In this document: in pieces, positions 44,375 to 53,598 of the stretch
Position numbering within the stretch: the first letter of the stretch is position 1
Layout of the letters: each line of letters begins with the position of its first letter
Assembly: GCF_019890635.1 (NCBI RefSeq)
Contig: NZ_JAIOAB010000009.1
Coordinates: forward strand, 1 to 64,000
Length of the DNA stretch: 64,000 nucleotides
Direction of reading: 5' to 3'
Source: Streptomyces sennicomposti
GTDB taxonomy: Bacteria > Actinomycetota > Actinomycetes > Streptomycetales > Streptomycetaceae
Notes under the pieces: generated by a model
Seen by the model: the letters and a program-made list of their open reading frames with translations, nothing else
Databases searched by the model: none
Told to the model about the DNA's origin: nothing
Position numbers and translations under genes: made by a program

Positions 44375-45652
44375 GTGATTGACCTTCGCCTGCTCCGTGA
44401 GGACCCCGACCGTGCGCGCGCCTCCCAGCGCGCCCGTGGAGAGGACGTCGCGCTCGTCGACTCCCTCCTGTCTGCCGACGAGCGGCGCAGGTCGTCCGGC
44501 GTCCGCTTCGACGAGCTGCGCGCCGAGCAGAAGGCGCTGGGCAAGCTCATCCCCAAGGCCTCCGGCGACGAGAAGGCCGAGCTGCTGAAGAAGGCGAGCC
44601 AGCTGGCCGCCGACGTCAAGGCAGCCGACGCCGAGCGCGACGCGGCCGACGCCGAGACCCAGGAACTGCTGCTCCAGCTCGGCAACCTCGTCCACCCCGA
44701 CGTGCCCGTCGGCGGCGAGGAGGACTTCGTCACCCTGGAGACGCACGGCACGATCCGCGACTTCGACGCCGAGGGCTTCGCGCCCAAGGACCACCTGGAG
44801 CTGGGCCAGCTCCTCGGCGCGATCGACGTGGAGCGCGGCGCGAAGGTCTCCGGCTCGCGCTTCTACTTCCTCACCGGCGTCGGCGCCCTGCTGGAGCTGG
44901 CCCTGGTGAACGCGGCGATGGCGCAGGCCACCGCGGCCGGCTTCACGCCGATGCTGACCCCCGCGCTGGTGCGCCCCCAGTCGATGGCCGGCACCGGCTT
45001 CCTCGGCCAGGCCGCCCAGGACGTCTACCACCTCGACAAGGACGACCTGTACCTGGTCGGCACCTCCGAGGTGGCGCTGGCGGCCTACCACATGGACGAG
45101 ATCATCGACGCGGAGCGGCTGCCGCTGCGCTACGCCGGCTTCTCGCCGTGTTTCCGCCGCGAGGCCGGCTCGCACGGCAAGGACACCCGCGGCATCTTCC
45201 GCGTGCACCAGTTCGACAAGGTCGAGATGTTCTCCTACGTCACTCCCGAGGAGTCGCAGGAGGAGCACCGGCGGCTGCTGGAGTGGGAGAAGCAGTGGCT
45301 GACCTCGCTGGAGCTGCCGTTCCGCGTCATCGACGTCGCCTCGGGCGACCTGGGGTCCTCGGCCGCGCGCAAGTTCGACTGCGAGGCGTGGATCCCGACC
45401 CAGGGCAAGTACCGCGAGCTGACCTCGACCTCGGACTGCACCGAGTTCCAGTCCCGGCGGCTGTCGATCCGGGTGCGTGACGGCAAGCAGGTGCGGCCGC
45501 TGGCCACGCTGAACGGCACCCTGTGCGCCGTACCGCGCACGATCGTCGCCATCCTGGAGAACCACCAGCAGGCCGACGGCTCGGTGCGGGTGCCCGAGGT
45601 GCTGCGTCCCTACCTCGGCGGCCGGGAGGTCCTGGAGCCGCAGGCCAAGTGA
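44375..45652 (+). CDS. serS: Seryl-tRNA synthetase
   Basis: The 425-residue class II synthetase has an N-terminal two-helix coiled coil at about 25-105 for the long arm of tRNA-Ser. Motif 2 is [20 protein letters not shown] with [11 protein letters not shown], and motif 3 is [17 protein letters not shown]. It charges tRNA-Ser in the cytoplasm; three serine tRNAs lie in this window. Start is GTG 44375, 8 bases past TAGCCT (44362-44367), so the mRNA may be leaderless. The stop overlaps the next gene's GTG (GTGA). Confidence 0.97.
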   Translation: MIDLRLLREDPDRARASQRARGEDVALVDSLLSADERRRSSGVRFDELRAEQKALGKLIPKASGDEKAELLKKASQLAADVKAADAERDAADAETQELLLQLGNLVHPDVPVGGEEDFVTLETHGTIRDFDAEGFAPKDHLELGQLLGAIDVERGAKVSGSRFYFLTGVGALLELALVNAAMAQATAAGFTPMLTPALVRPQSMAGTGFLGQAAQDVYHLDKDDLYLVGTSEVALAAYHMDEIIDAERLPLRYAGFSPCFRREAGSHGKDTRGIFRVHQFDKVEMFSYVTPEESQEEHRRLLEWEKQWLTSLELPFRVIDVASGDLGSSAARKFDCEAWIPTQGKYRELTSTSDCTEFQSRRLSIRVRDGKQVRPLATLNGTLCAVPRTIVAILENHQQADGSVRVPEVLRPYLGGREVLEPQAK

Positions 45653-46488
45653 CCGCCGCCGCTCCCACGGCCGCCGGCGACGAGACGTCCGGCGGCCTGC
45701 CGTACCGGCTGATCGCGACCGACCTCGACGGGACGCTGCTGCGCTCCGACGGGTCGGTCTCGCCGCGTACCCGGGACGCGCTCGCCGCGGCGACCGAGGC
45801 GGGCGCCGCCCACCTCGTGGTGACCGGCCGCGCGGTGCCGTGGACCCGGCACATACTCGACGACCTCGGCTACCGGGGCCTCGCGGTCTGCGGCCAGGGC
45901 GCCCAGGTGTACGACGCCGGGGCGCACCGGCTGCTGACCTCGGTGACCCTGGACCGGCGGCTGGCCGGGGTGGCCCTGGCCAAGATCGAGGCGGAGACCG
46001 GGCCGCTGTACCTGGCGGCGAGCCGGGACGGCCTCGACGGCGACGTCGTGGTCGGCCCGGGATACGCCCTCACCGGGTCCCTGCCGGCCACCCCGTTCAC
46101 GGACGCCTCCGATCTGTGGAGCGCGCCCCTGAACAAGATCTACATCCAGCACCCGACGCTCACGGACGACGAGCTGGCCGACGTGGCCCACCGCACCGCG
46201 GGCGGCTTCGTCTCGGTCACCATGGCCGGCGAGGGCATCGTGGAGCTGCTGCCCCTCGGCCTGTCCAAGGCCACGGGACTCTCGCTCGCGGCCCGGCGGC
46301 TGAAGGTCAAGGCGGCCGACACGCTCGCCTTCGGCGACATGCCCAACGACATCCCGATGTTCACCTGGTCCGCCCGCGGCGTGGCCATGGCCAACGCCCA
46401 CGAGTCCCTGAAGGCGGTCGCCGACGAGGTGACGACGTCGAACGACGACGACGGGATCGCGGCGGTACTGGAGCGCCTGCTGCCCTGA
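45649..46488 (+). CDS. HAD-superfamily (Cof-type) phosphatase
   Basis: The 279-residue protein has HAD motif [13 protein letters not shown], motif II HLVVTGR, a Lys in [10 protein letters not shown] and motif [16 protein letters not shown], with a type IIB cap between. It belongs to the Cof group that acts on sugar phosphates or related small phosphates. It is cotranscribed with serS, with start GTG 45649 overlapping the serS stop. A close paralogue lies at 56533. The substrate is unknown. Confidence 0.92.
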   Translation: MTAAAPTAAGDETSGGLPYRLIATDLDGTLLRSDGSVSPRTRDALAAATEAGAAHLVVTGRAVPWTRHILDDLGYRGLAVCGQGAQVYDAGAHRLLTSVTLDRRLAGVALAKIEAETGPLYLAASRDGLDGDVVVGPGYALTGSLPATPFTDASDLWSAPLNKIYIQHPTLTDDELADVAHRTAGGFVSVTMAGEGIVELLPLGLSKATGLSLAARRLKVKAADTLAFGDMPNDIPMFTWSARGVAMANAHESLKAVADEVTTSNDDDGIAAVLERLLP

Positions 46489-46727
46489 GGGCGCGCGCCC
46501 CGGCGGGGCCTTCCGTTTCGGCGGGTGCCGCCCGTTTTCCGGGGCACGCCTGCCCGGCGAGACTTCTGCCGCGTGGGCGCGCCTCCGGGCCGGGTGCGTG
46601 CGCGCCCCGGTGGGCGTTCTCCCCTCCCGGGGCACGTCCGGCGTCTCCGACCGAGGCTTCCGGATTCGGCGAGCGCCTTTCGCCCCGGACCCGCTTGCCG
46701 GCCGGGCTTTCGCCGGGCGGGCGGGGC
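46489..46727. other. Gap after the HAD gene without recognised feature
   Basis: 239 bases of GC-rich DNA between the HAD stop and the tandem array beside the tRNA. Overlapping frames cross it, but none has a ribosome site or family pattern. No clear terminator was seen. Confidence 0.4.
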
Positions 46728-46815
46728 CTCGGCCGGAGTTTTCCTCGACCTCGGACAGAGTTTCCCTCGACCTCGGCCGGAGGCCTCTTCGGACTCGGCC
46801 GGGGTTCTTCGTCTG
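46728..46815. repeat. 22-base tandem array beside tRNA-Ser, resembling its variable arm
   Basis: Four 22-base units beginning CTCGG(C/A)C(G/A)G run without gap from 46728 to 46815, the base before the tRNA gene end. A 17-base core, CGGAGTTTTCCTCGACC at 46734-46750 and CAGAGTTTCCCTCGACC at 46756-46772, matches the tRNA variable-arm region CGGAGTTTCCCCCGACC at 46842-46858, with two differences each. The array lies directly downstream of the tRNA on its own strand. Confidence 0.8.
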
Positions 46816-46900
<85 letters not shown>

Positions 46901-47167
46901 GGGTGGGCGGCCCACGCGACAGCGGATCGCGTGCTCGAAGCGGCCGCCCCGGGCAGCTCCCGTACGGAGCGGACTCGACGGAGCGGGTGACTACTCCGGA
47001 GCCCGCCGCGGGCTGCCCTGCCGGGAGCGCGGCGTACTGCCGTGCATCGACATCGCCCCGCTCCTCTCCCAGAACGTGGCGCCGGCTCGATCCGGCGCTG
47101 CGGACACGACCACTGTGCCGCTCCGCCGAGGCCCGCGCCACCGAATTTCCGCCCCGCCGGGCACGGC

Positions 47168-47467
47168 TCAGCGGCGTCGCCACCGCCGTCTGCGCGCCTT
47201 GCTGAAGAACCATCCCGCGGGCGGCTCGTCGGAGCGCCACGGCTGCGGCTCGGGCTGCTCGCGGCGCCAGCGGGCGGCCAGCATCCGGGCCCGCGCGGAC
47301 GGCTCGGCGGTCGCGGCGGCCCGTATGAAGTCGGCGTCCAGGACGACGTCGTCCCAGCCGCCACCGTCCCCGGCCCCGGGCGGGGTCTCGCCTGCCCCGG
47401 GCACGGTCCCGTCCGCCCCGGGCGCGCCCTCGTCGCGCCCCTCGCGCCCCGGTGTCGCGCCCGTCAT
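47168..47467 (-). CDS. Small basic-tailed hypothetical protein
   Basis: 99 residues. A Gly/Pro/Glu-rich first part is followed by WDDVVLDADFIRAAATAEPS, ARMLAARWRREQPEPQPW and a very basic end (FFSKARRRRWRRR). The ATG at 47467 has a near-perfect ribosome site AAGGAGGA. A 9-base tandem repeat (GGTCCTCCC, four copies at 47479-47514) lies just upstream. It has no signal peptide or known motif. The tail could bind nucleic acid or ribosome (inference). It lies downstream of the ABC cluster on the same strand. Confidence 0.75.
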   Translation of the reverse strand: MTGATPGREGRDEGAPGADGTVPGAGETPPGAGDGGGWDDVVLDADFIRAAATAEPSARARMLAARWRREQPEPQPWRSDEPPAGWFFSKARRRRWRRR

Positions 47468-47604
47468 CCCGTCCTCCTTGGTCCTCCCGGTCCTCCCGGT
47501 CCTCCCGGTCGTCCCCGTCGTCCGCTGCGTCCAGTGTGCGCGGCCGTGGGGTGAAGCCCCCGTCAAGAACCCGCGGGGCGGCCCGCCGAGGCCGCCCCGC
47601 CCGC

Positions 47605-48324
47605 TCACTCCTCGCCCGCGAGCGTCAGCGACCGCAGCTTCTGCCCGGCGTACCAGGTGGCCAGCACCGTCACCGCGACCAGCAGCACCGTCGCCGTCGT
47701 CAGCCCGACGTCGGAGGTCACCAGGTCCCCCTCGGCGACCCGGTGCGCCACGGCCAGCGACCACTGCTGGATGCTGAGCGTGCGCGCCCCCGGCACCAGC
47801 GAGCCGAACAGCGCCTCCCAGACCAGCGCGTAGACGAGGCCGAAGACCACCGCGTGCCGGGACACCGTCCCCAGCAGCAGGAACAGGGCGGAGTAGGCGA
47901 TGGAGGCGACCAGCGCGGCCACCGTGTAGGCCACGGCGATCTGCTGTCCGTTGCCGTTGAGGATCAGTCCGGCGACCAGGGTCGGCACCGCCGAGAACAC
48001 CATGGTCACCGCGATCGCCACGATCAGCTTCGTGAGGATGATCGTCGGCCGCTTCAGCGGCTTGGACAGCAGGTACACCACCGAGCCGTCGTCGATCTCG
48101 GGGCCGATCGCCCCGGTGCCGGCGATGACGCCGACGATCGGCACCATGGTGGCGAGCGCGAACCCGCCGAGCACGTTCGACGCCGTCTGGTCGTCGGCGC
48201 CGGTCAGCGCGCGCACCACCACGGAGATCACGATCAGCAGCAGCGGCAGCGCGCCGAGGATGAGGGCCCGGCGCCGGCCGAGCAGGGCCCGGTAGGTGAG
48301 CCGGGCGACTGTGGGGTCGTACAT
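47605..48324 (-). CDS. ABC transporter permease (ABC-2 type)
   Basis: The 239-residue membrane protein has six predicted helices, e.g. LILGALPLLLIVISVVV and VVFGLVYALVWEALFG, in the ABC-2 export pattern. It starts 9 bases after its ATPase gene stop. With the other three genes it forms ATPase-permease-ATPase-permease. No substrate can be named. Confidence 0.88.
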   Translation of the reverse strand: MYDPTVARLTYRALLGRRRALILGALPLLLIVISVVVRALTGADDQTASNVLGGFALATMVPIVGVIAGTGAIGPEIDDGSVVYLLSKPLKRPTIILTKLIVAIAVTMVFSAVPTLVAGLILNGNGQQIAVAYTVAALVASIAYSALFLLLGTVSRHAVVFGLVYALVWEALFGSLVPGARTLSIQQWSLAVAHRVAEGDLVTSDVGLTTATVLLVAVTVLATWYAGQKLRSLTLAGEE

Positions 48325-48333
48325 CAGGGCCTC

Positions 48334-49245
48334 CTACGCCGCGACGAGGTACGAGAAGACGGACTCGAGGGACTCGTCGGACGGCGAGACCGTGAGCAGC
48401 CGGATGCCGTGGTCCCGTGCCACCCTCGGCAGCAGGGCCGTGAACCGGCCGAAGTCGACGGCCTGGATGCGCAGCGCGCCCTCGGCGAGATCGACCTCGA
48501 TGCCGGACGTCGACGGGTCCGCGATCAGCGCGGCGGCCAGCGCACGGTCGTCGCTGGAGCGCACCAGGTAGCGGTGCGGGCGGTCGGTCATCAGGCGGCG
48601 GATCTTGCGGAAGTCGCCGCTGGCCGCGTGCCGCCCGGCGACGACGACCTCGATGTGCCGGGCGAGCTGCTCGACCTCCTCCAGGATGTGCGAGGAGAAC
48701 AGGACCGTGCGGCCCTCGTCGCCCATCCGCCGCAGCAGGTCCATCAGCTGCATGCGCTGGCGCGGGTCCATGCCGTTGAACGGCTCGTCCAGCAGGAGCA
48801 GCGACGGATCGTGCACGAGGGCGCTGGCCATCTTCACGCGCTGGCGCATGCCCTTGGAGTAGGTGGCGACCTTGCGGTCCTGCGCGTACTCCATCTCGAC
48901 CGTGGCCAGCGCCTTCTGCGCGGCCTTGGCGCCGAGTCCGTGCAGTTCGGCGTTGGCGAGGACGAACTCGCGGCCGGTGAGGAAGTCGTACATCGCCTCC
49001 CGCTCGGGGACGACGCCGATGTGCCGGTAGATCTGCTCGTTGCGCCACACCGGCTGCCCGTCCAGGGTGACGGTGCCGGTGGAGGGGGCGAGGAAGCCGC
49101 CCATCATGTTGATCAGCGTGGACTTGCCGGCGCCGTTGGGGCCGAGCAGGCCGGTGACGCCGGGGCCGATCGTCATGGTGATGTCGTTGACGGCGACCAC
49201 GTTGCCGAACCAGCGGGAGACGTGGTCGATGCGCAGGGTTGTCAC
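48334..49245 (-). CDS. ABC transporter ATP-binding protein
   Basis: 303 residues. Walker A is GPNGAGKST, the signature is YSKGMRQRVKMA, Walker B is LLLLDEPFNGMDP, and the switch His is in FSSHILEEVE. A C-terminal regulatory part follows to the end SLESVFSYLVAA. The GTG at 49245 overlaps the stop of the upstream permease (GTGA). It should power export with the permease encoded next. Confidence 0.92.
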   Translation of the reverse strand: MTTLRIDHVSRWFGNVVAVNDITMTIGPGVTGLLGPNGAGKSTLINMMGGFLAPSTGTVTLDGQPVWRNEQIYRHIGVVPEREAMYDFLTGREFVLANAELHGLGAKAAQKALATVEMEYAQDRKVATYSKGMRQRVKMASALVHDPSLLLLDEPFNGMDPRQRMQLMDLLRRMGDEGRTVLFSSHILEEVEQLARHIEVVVAGRHAASGDFRKIRRLMTDRPHRYLVRSSDDRALAAALIADPSTSGIEVDLAEGALRIQAVDFGRFTALLPRVARDHGIRLLTVSPSDESLESVFSYLVAA

Positions 49246-50159
49246 AGTCCCACCTTCTTGTAGCGGCGCAGCAGCAGGCCGTAGGCGGCGGCGATGAGGC
49301 CGAGGACGACCAGGACGTAGACGGCGCCCTGTCCGGTGTCCGGGCCGACGGCTCCGGGCGCCGAGGAGGTGGCCCCCAGGAAGGCGGTCTGCACCCCGTC
49401 GATGAGGGTGACCGGCGAGAACAGGCCGATCCACGGGATGGCCGCGGTGTTGTTCTGGGCGTCGGCGATGGCCTCCAGGGTGGAGACCGCGCCGTAGGAG
49501 ATGACCAGGACGGCGATCACGGCGGCGATGCCGAAGCCGCGGCGCGGGGTGACGGCGGCGATGACCAGGCCGATGCCGGCGAACAGGAGCGAGAGCAGGG
49601 CCACGGAGACGAGTCCTTCGGCGAATCCCTTGGTCTGGTCGGCGAAGTCCAGCTTCGCCAGCAGCGCGCCGACGTAGAGCACGAGCAGCGGCGCGGCGGT
49701 CAGGATGAACAGCGCGGAGGCCAGCGCCGCGTACTTGGCGCGGACGTAGTCGGCGGTCTCGATGGGCCGGGAGAAGTACAGCGGCACCATCTTGAAGCGC
49801 AGGTCGCGCGAGACGGACTGGGGCGCCTGCGAGGCGACGTACAGGCTGATCAGGCCCTGCATGATGATCGCGTAGCGCGTGTACTCGACGGGCAGGTCCT
49901 TGGCCTTGGTGGTGACCGTGACGGCGACCAGGATGGCCGCGACCAGGCACATCACCGCGAACAGCAGCATCGGCAGCACCTTGGACCGGGTCGAGCGGCC
50001 GAGGCCGAAGGCGCCGCGCAGGGACTGCGAGTACAGCGACCTGCGGGCGTAGGCGCGGCCGAGCCGGGGGCCGTCGTAGCTGCGGTAGCCGATGTTGTGG
50101 ATGCGGGTCTGGTCGCCCGCCGTGGTCACCGGTGTGCCGGTGGGCCGCTCAACCGTCAT
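49242..50159 (-). CDS. ABC transporter permease (ABC-2 type)
   Basis: 305 residues. A soluble N-terminus with IHNIGYRSYDGPRLG precedes six helices, e.g. VLPMLLFAVMCLVAAILVAV and GIGLVIAAVTP. The ATG at 50159 overlaps the upstream ATPase stop by 11 bases, and its own stop overlaps the following ATPase start. It is probably the partner of the first ATPase, giving a two-transporter or mixed complex. Confidence 0.9.
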   Translation of the reverse strand: MTVERPTGTPVTTAGDQTRIHNIGYRSYDGPRLGRAYARRSLYSQSLRGAFGLGRSTRSKVLPMLLFAVMCLVAAILVAVTVTTKAKDLPVEYTRYAIIMQGLISLYVASQAPQSVSRDLRFKMVPLYFSRPIETADYVRAKYAALASALFILTAAPLLVLYVGALLAKLDFADQTKGFAEGLVSVALLSLLFAGIGLVIAAVTPRRGFGIAAVIAVLVISYGAVSTLEAIADAQNNTAAIPWIGLFSPVTLIDGVQTAFLGATSSAPGAVGPDTGQGAVYVLVVLGLIAAAYGLLLRRYKKVGL

Positions 50160-51213
50160 GGCCGACCGCCTCCTTCCGCTCTCCGTCGCGCTGTCCGCCG
50201 TCGCCGTCCCGGACGTCCCGGGCGTCTCCGCCGTCTCGGGCGTCTTGGTCGCCTTGGTCGTTCTGGGGGGCGCTTCGTTCGTCGTGGTCCCGGAAGACCT
50301 CCGAGATGTGGTGCCGGCGCTGCTCCATGCGCACCAGGCCGAGCCCGAGGTCCGCGATCACGTCCCGCACCAGGTCGTACGTCTCCTCGCCCTGCGCGGT
50401 GAGCAGCAGCACGTGTCCGGCGCCCGGCAGCCCGCTGCCGTCCTCGGTGCGCACCCCGCGCGCGTGGAGCGCGTCGCGCACCGCGCGGGTGCCGTCCGGG
50501 TGCTCGTCGGTGTCGGTGACCTCGACGGCGAGGGTCGTCGTGGTCTGGGTGAAGTCGGTGGTGGAGCTGGAGCGCAGCAGCTTGCCGCCGTCGATGACGA
50601 CGACGTGGTCGCAGGTGCGCTCCAGTTCGCCCAGCAGATGGGAGGTGACCAGGACCGAGATGCCGAAGTCGGTGTGGATGCGCCGGATCAGGCCGAGCAT
50701 CTCGTCGCGGCCGACCGGGTCGAGGCCGTTGGTCGGCTCGTCGAGGAAGACCAGGCGCGGATCGTGCACCAGGGCCTGCGCGAGCTTCACGCGCTGCTTC
50801 ATGCCGGTGGAGTAGCCGCCGATGGGGCGGTAGCGCTCCTCGTACAGGCCGACGTGGCGCAGGGTGTCCGCGGTGCGTTCGCGGGCGGCGGTGGGCGGCA
50901 GCCCGGACATGCGCGCCATGTGGACGACGAACTCGGTGGCCGAGACGTCCGGGGGCAGGCAGTCGTGCTCGGGCATGTAGCCGACGCGCTCGCGGATGGC
51001 GGCGCCCTCGGTGGCGATGTCGAGGCCGAGCACCTCGGCGCGGCCCTCGGTGGCGGGGGACAGACCCAGCAGGATCTTGATCAGTGTGGACTTGCCGGCT
51101 CCGTTGGCGCCGACGAGTCCGGTCACACCGGGTCCGACGTCCACGGAGAGCCGGTCAAGCGCGGTCACCCGGGGGAACCGCTTGCTCAGGCTTTCGGTCG
51201 CGATCACAGTCAC
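50149..51213 (-). CDS. ABC transporter ATP-binding protein with charged C-terminal tail
   Basis: 354 residues. Walker A is GANGAGKST, the signature is YSTGMKQRVKLA, Walker B is LVFLDEPTNGLDP, and the switch His is in VTSHLLGE. After the usual C-terminal region (ISEVFRDHDE) a hydrophilic tail of about 40 Asp/Gly/Arg-rich residues is added, coded in part by GC-rich repeats. The start GTG 51213 is inferred: TACTGT lies 7 bases upstream and no ribosome site is seen, so the mRNA may be leaderless. First gene of the four-gene cluster. Confidence 0.9.
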   Translation of the reverse strand: MTVIATESLSKRFPRVTALDRLSVDVGPGVTGLVGANGAGKSTLIKILLGLSPATEGRAEVLGLDIATEGAAIRERVGYMPEHDCLPPDVSATEFVVHMARMSGLPPTAARERTADTLRHVGLYEERYRPIGGYSTGMKQRVKLAQALVHDPRLVFLDEPTNGLDPVGRDEMLGLIRRIHTDFGISVLVTSHLLGELERTCDHVVVIDGGKLLRSSSTTDFTQTTTTLAVEVTDTDEHPDGTRAVRDALHARGVRTEDGSGLPGAGHVLLLTAQGEETYDLVRDVIADLGLGLVRMEQRRHHISEVFRDHDERSAPQNDQGDQDARDGGDARDVRDGDGGQRDGERKEAVGHDG

Positions 51214-51339
51214 ATCGACGACAGTAGTGACGCGCGCCACGCGGATCGTCAGACTCCAGAGCCGTCTTGGCCCTCCGGGCATCAGACTCCAGTAGTACGA
51301 GGCCCTAGGGGAACCCGGGAGAGCCCTGAGCCGGCGCGG

Positions 51340-51393
51340 TTGTCCACAGAATCGCGGATTCCGCTGTGGATAACGTGACGTTGCTGTGGATCA
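51340..51393. promoter_or_regulatory. DnaA boxes, group C, upstream of kptA
   Basis: TTGTCCACA at 51340-51348 (plus), TTATCCACA at 51365-51373 (minus) and TGATCCACA at 51385-51393 (minus, one mismatch) lie within 54 bases. They sit in the divergent gap between the ABC ATPase and kptA genes, about 60 bases before the kptA start. Confidence 0.65.
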
Positions 51394-51450
51394 AACCTCC
51401 CCGCGAAAAACAACCTGCGTGATGCTCGTCTCTCCCGGCACGCTGGTGGC

Positions 51451-52065
51451 ATGACTGAACGACACAACCGCGGAACAGCGGAACGAGGTGAGAGGGACGA
51501 GCGGCGTTCCTTCGAGATGGACGAGCGACGTGCCGTGAAGGTGTCGAAGTACCTCTCCAAGCACCTGCGCCACCAGCCGGAGCGGATCGGCCTCACGCTG
51601 GACGAAGGGGGCTGGGTGGCCGTCGACGCGCTGATCGCGGCGGCCGCCGCCCATGGCTTCCCGTTCACCCGGGACGAGCTGGACCGCGTGGTGGCGGCCA
51701 ACGACAAGCAGCGCTTCGCGATCGACGGCGACCGGATCCGGGCCAGCCAGGGACACACCGTCGAGGTCGATCTCGGGCTGCCCCCGGCGACCCCGCCGCC
51801 GTACCTCTACCACGGCACCGTCGCCCGCTACGTCGAGCCGATCCGCGCCGAGGGGCTGCGGCCCATGAACCGGCACGACGTCCACCTCTCGCCCGACCGG
51901 GAGACCGCCACCCGGGTCGGCGCCCGCCGCGGCCGGCCGGTCGTGCTCTTTGTGGACGCCGCCGCCATGCACCGCGACGGCCACGTCTTCCACGTCAGCG
52001 CCAACGGCGTCTGGCTGACCAGGGCGGTCCCGCCGCAGTACCTGAGGTTCCCCTCGGGCCACTGA
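51451..52065 (+). CDS. kptA: RNA 2'-phosphotransferase (Tpt1/KptA family)
   Basis: 204 residues. The family motifs are present: VSKYLSKHLRHQPERIGL, GGWVAVDALI, LYHGTVARYVEPI and VHLSPDRETATRVGARRGRP. In yeast this enzyme removes the 2'-phosphate left by tRNA splicing onto NAD+. Bacteria lack that splicing, so the natural bacterial substrate is not settled. An N-terminal charged extension of about 25 residues precedes the domain. The upstream gap contains three DnaA boxes. Confidence 0.92.
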   Translation: MTERHNRGTAERGERDERRSFEMDERRAVKVSKYLSKHLRHQPERIGLTLDEGGWVAVDALIAAAAAHGFPFTRDELDRVVAANDKQRFAIDGDRIRASQGHTVEVDLGLPPATPPPYLYHGTVARYVEPIRAEGLRPMNRHDVHLSPDRETATRVGARRGRPVVLFVDAAAMHRDGHVFHVSANGVWLTRAVPPQYLRFPSGH

Positions 52066-52103
52066 CACTCGGCCGCCGCCGTCGGTCCGGCATGATCGAC
52101 GTC

Positions 52104-52553
52104 ATGGACAGCCACCTCCCCACCACCGAGGCCGCCGTCACGGCGTGCCGCGCCCTCGCCGACGAATACCTGCGGGAGATCGAGGTGACCCATGACATCG
52201 GCGCCGACCAGACCTCGCGCCGCAGCGCGGCCGGCGTCGGCGTCACCACCGACCCGGACGGCACGCTGCCGCACGAGGCCTACGTGGAGTTCGGCGGCCT
52301 GCCCCGCGTGACGGTGCGGCTCTACCCGGAGGACGACGCGCTGATCTCGGTCGAGGGCGTCGAGTTCCCCGATGTGCCCCGCGACGAGGTGCCCGCCTTC
52401 CTCCGGTCCGTCTTCGCCGACCGGGCGTTCGTCAAGGCGCGCCGCTTCCCGCCCGGCTACCGCCTGGTGGTCCCCCTGCCCGGGGACCGCACATACAAGG
52501 AACGCGTCCCGATGATCGGGCTCACCGCATGGCTGAGCGGCAAGGTGCGGTGA
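52104..52553 (+). CDS. Conserved-type hypothetical protein
   Basis: The 149-residue acidic cytoplasmic protein has alternating strand-like segments (AYVEFGGLPRVTVRLYPED, ALISVEGVEFPDVP, YRLVVPLPG) and no cysteine pairs or membrane segments. I do not recognise the family. The ATG at 52104 is placed 6 bases past CATGAT, fitting a leaderless mRNA; an ATG at 52092 would add four residues. It follows kptA by 38 bases and may be cotranscribed. Confidence 0.7.
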   Translation: MDSHLPTTEAAVTACRALADEYLREIEVTHDIGADQTSRRSAAGVGVTTDPDGTLPHEAYVEFGGLPRVTVRLYPEDDALISVEGVEFPDVPRDEVPAFLRSVFADRAFVKARRFPPGYRLVVPLPGDRTYKERVPMIGLTAWLSGKVR

Positions 52554-52573
52554 TGTTGGGCGAGGTGCGGTGA

Positions 52574-52589
52574 TGTTTCACGTGAAACA
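52574..52589. promoter_or_regulatory. parS: parS site (ParB centromere site)
   Basis: TGTTTCACGTGAAACA is a perfect 16-base palindrome containing the 14-base Streptomyces parS consensus. It lies between two convergent genes, where binding would not disturb a promoter. parS sites cluster around oriC in Streptomyces. Confidence 0.92.
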
Positions 52590-52619
52590 GCGGTGCCGCC
52601 GTCCCGTTCCGGCCCGCCG

Positions 52620-53528
52620 TCAGCCGCCGACGCGCAGATAGTGCCCCCAGTAGCCCTGCCACCGACCGTAGTGGCCGGCCAGCCGCCGGAAGGCGTCCTC
52701 GTCCACCGGGCGGCCGTAGACGCGTTCGACGGCGCGGCTCATCTCCTTGTCGAGAGCGAGGTGTTCCATCCGGCCGAGACCGCGGATCAGCAGGAACGAC
52801 GCCGACCAGGGGCCGATGCCGGGAAGCGCGAGCAGTTCCTCCCGCACCTCCTCGTACGGGCCGGTCCGCAGGAATCCTTCGTCCAGGTCCAGCCACCGCC
52901 GCACCGCACCGTACAGATACGCGGCCTTGCGCTGGTTGCCGATCAGCCGGTGCAGCTCCGCCTCGTCGAACGCGGCCAGCTGCTCGGCGTCCGGGAACGC
53001 CCATCGCACCGCGCCGTCGAGTTCTACCCGGTTGCCGACCGCCTCGACGAGCGCCTGCTTCATCGACCGTGCGACCGGCAGGGGGACCCGCTGGCAGAGG
53101 ATCGCCCAGCACAGCAGTTCCAGCGGTGAGGGGAACTTGACCTGGTGGTATCCGTGCAGCCGCTCCCGGACGCGCGCGAAGGGCGCGTCCTGGTCGGCCA
53201 GCCGGTAGAACTCCGTCAGGTCGTCGCTCAGACCGAGGTGGAAGTCGAGCCGGTCGACGGCCGCGGTGACCGTGTCGGGGGCGATCGGGCCGGCCGCGGT
53301 CAGCCGGCAGTCGAGCGCCGGCTCTCCGGGAACGGCCCGCAGCCGGGCGCCGAGCGTGCTGCCGTTCTCGCGCAGGGCCAGGGTCAGGACACCACCCTCG
53401 ATGCCCTGCTGTCCCGTCATCGCCGGGAACGCCCCGATGAAGGCGAGAGAGGGCCGGAAGTCGAACGGCTCCCGGGCAGGCAGCCGTACGCTCATCGAAC
53501 TTCCGGACGCCGACTCGGCGGTGGTCAT
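52620..53528 (-). CDS. AlkA-like DNA glycosylase (HhH-GPD family)
   Basis: 302 residues. An N-terminal beta-rich part is followed by the helix-hairpin-helix GPD domain at about 130-290, with LLCWAILCQRVPLPVA, the hairpin LLALPGIGPWSASFLLI and the expected catalytic Asp in LALDKEMSRA. Enzymes of this group remove alkylated bases such as 3-methyladenine. ATG 53528 has GGGAGAG 6 bases upstream. It lies 70 bases past the isomerase-like gene on the same strand, possibly one transcript. Confidence 0.87.
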   Translation of the reverse strand: MTTAESASGSSMSVRLPAREPFDFRPSLAFIGAFPAMTGQQGIEGGVLTLALRENGSTLGARLRAVPGEPALDCRLTAAGPIAPDTVTAAVDRLDFHLGLSDDLTEFYRLADQDAPFARVRERLHGYHQVKFPSPLELLCWAILCQRVPLPVARSMKQALVEAVGNRVELDGAVRWAFPDAEQLAAFDEAELHRLIGNQRKAAYLYGAVRRWLDLDEGFLRTGPYEEVREELLALPGIGPWSASFLLIRGLGRMEHLALDKEMSRAVERVYGRPVDEDAFRRLAGHYGRWQGYWGHYLRVGG

Positions 53529-53598
53529 GATTCTCTCCCTGTCGTCTTCGGCCGGCCCACGGGTTCGTCCTCGGCCGGCCGTTCGTTCGTGGCGCTGG

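Noticed and set aside
46728-46815. Repeats next to a tRNA considered as an attachment site of an integrated element
   Set aside because: No integrase, no second copy of the tRNA end at a distance, and flanking genes are core genes.
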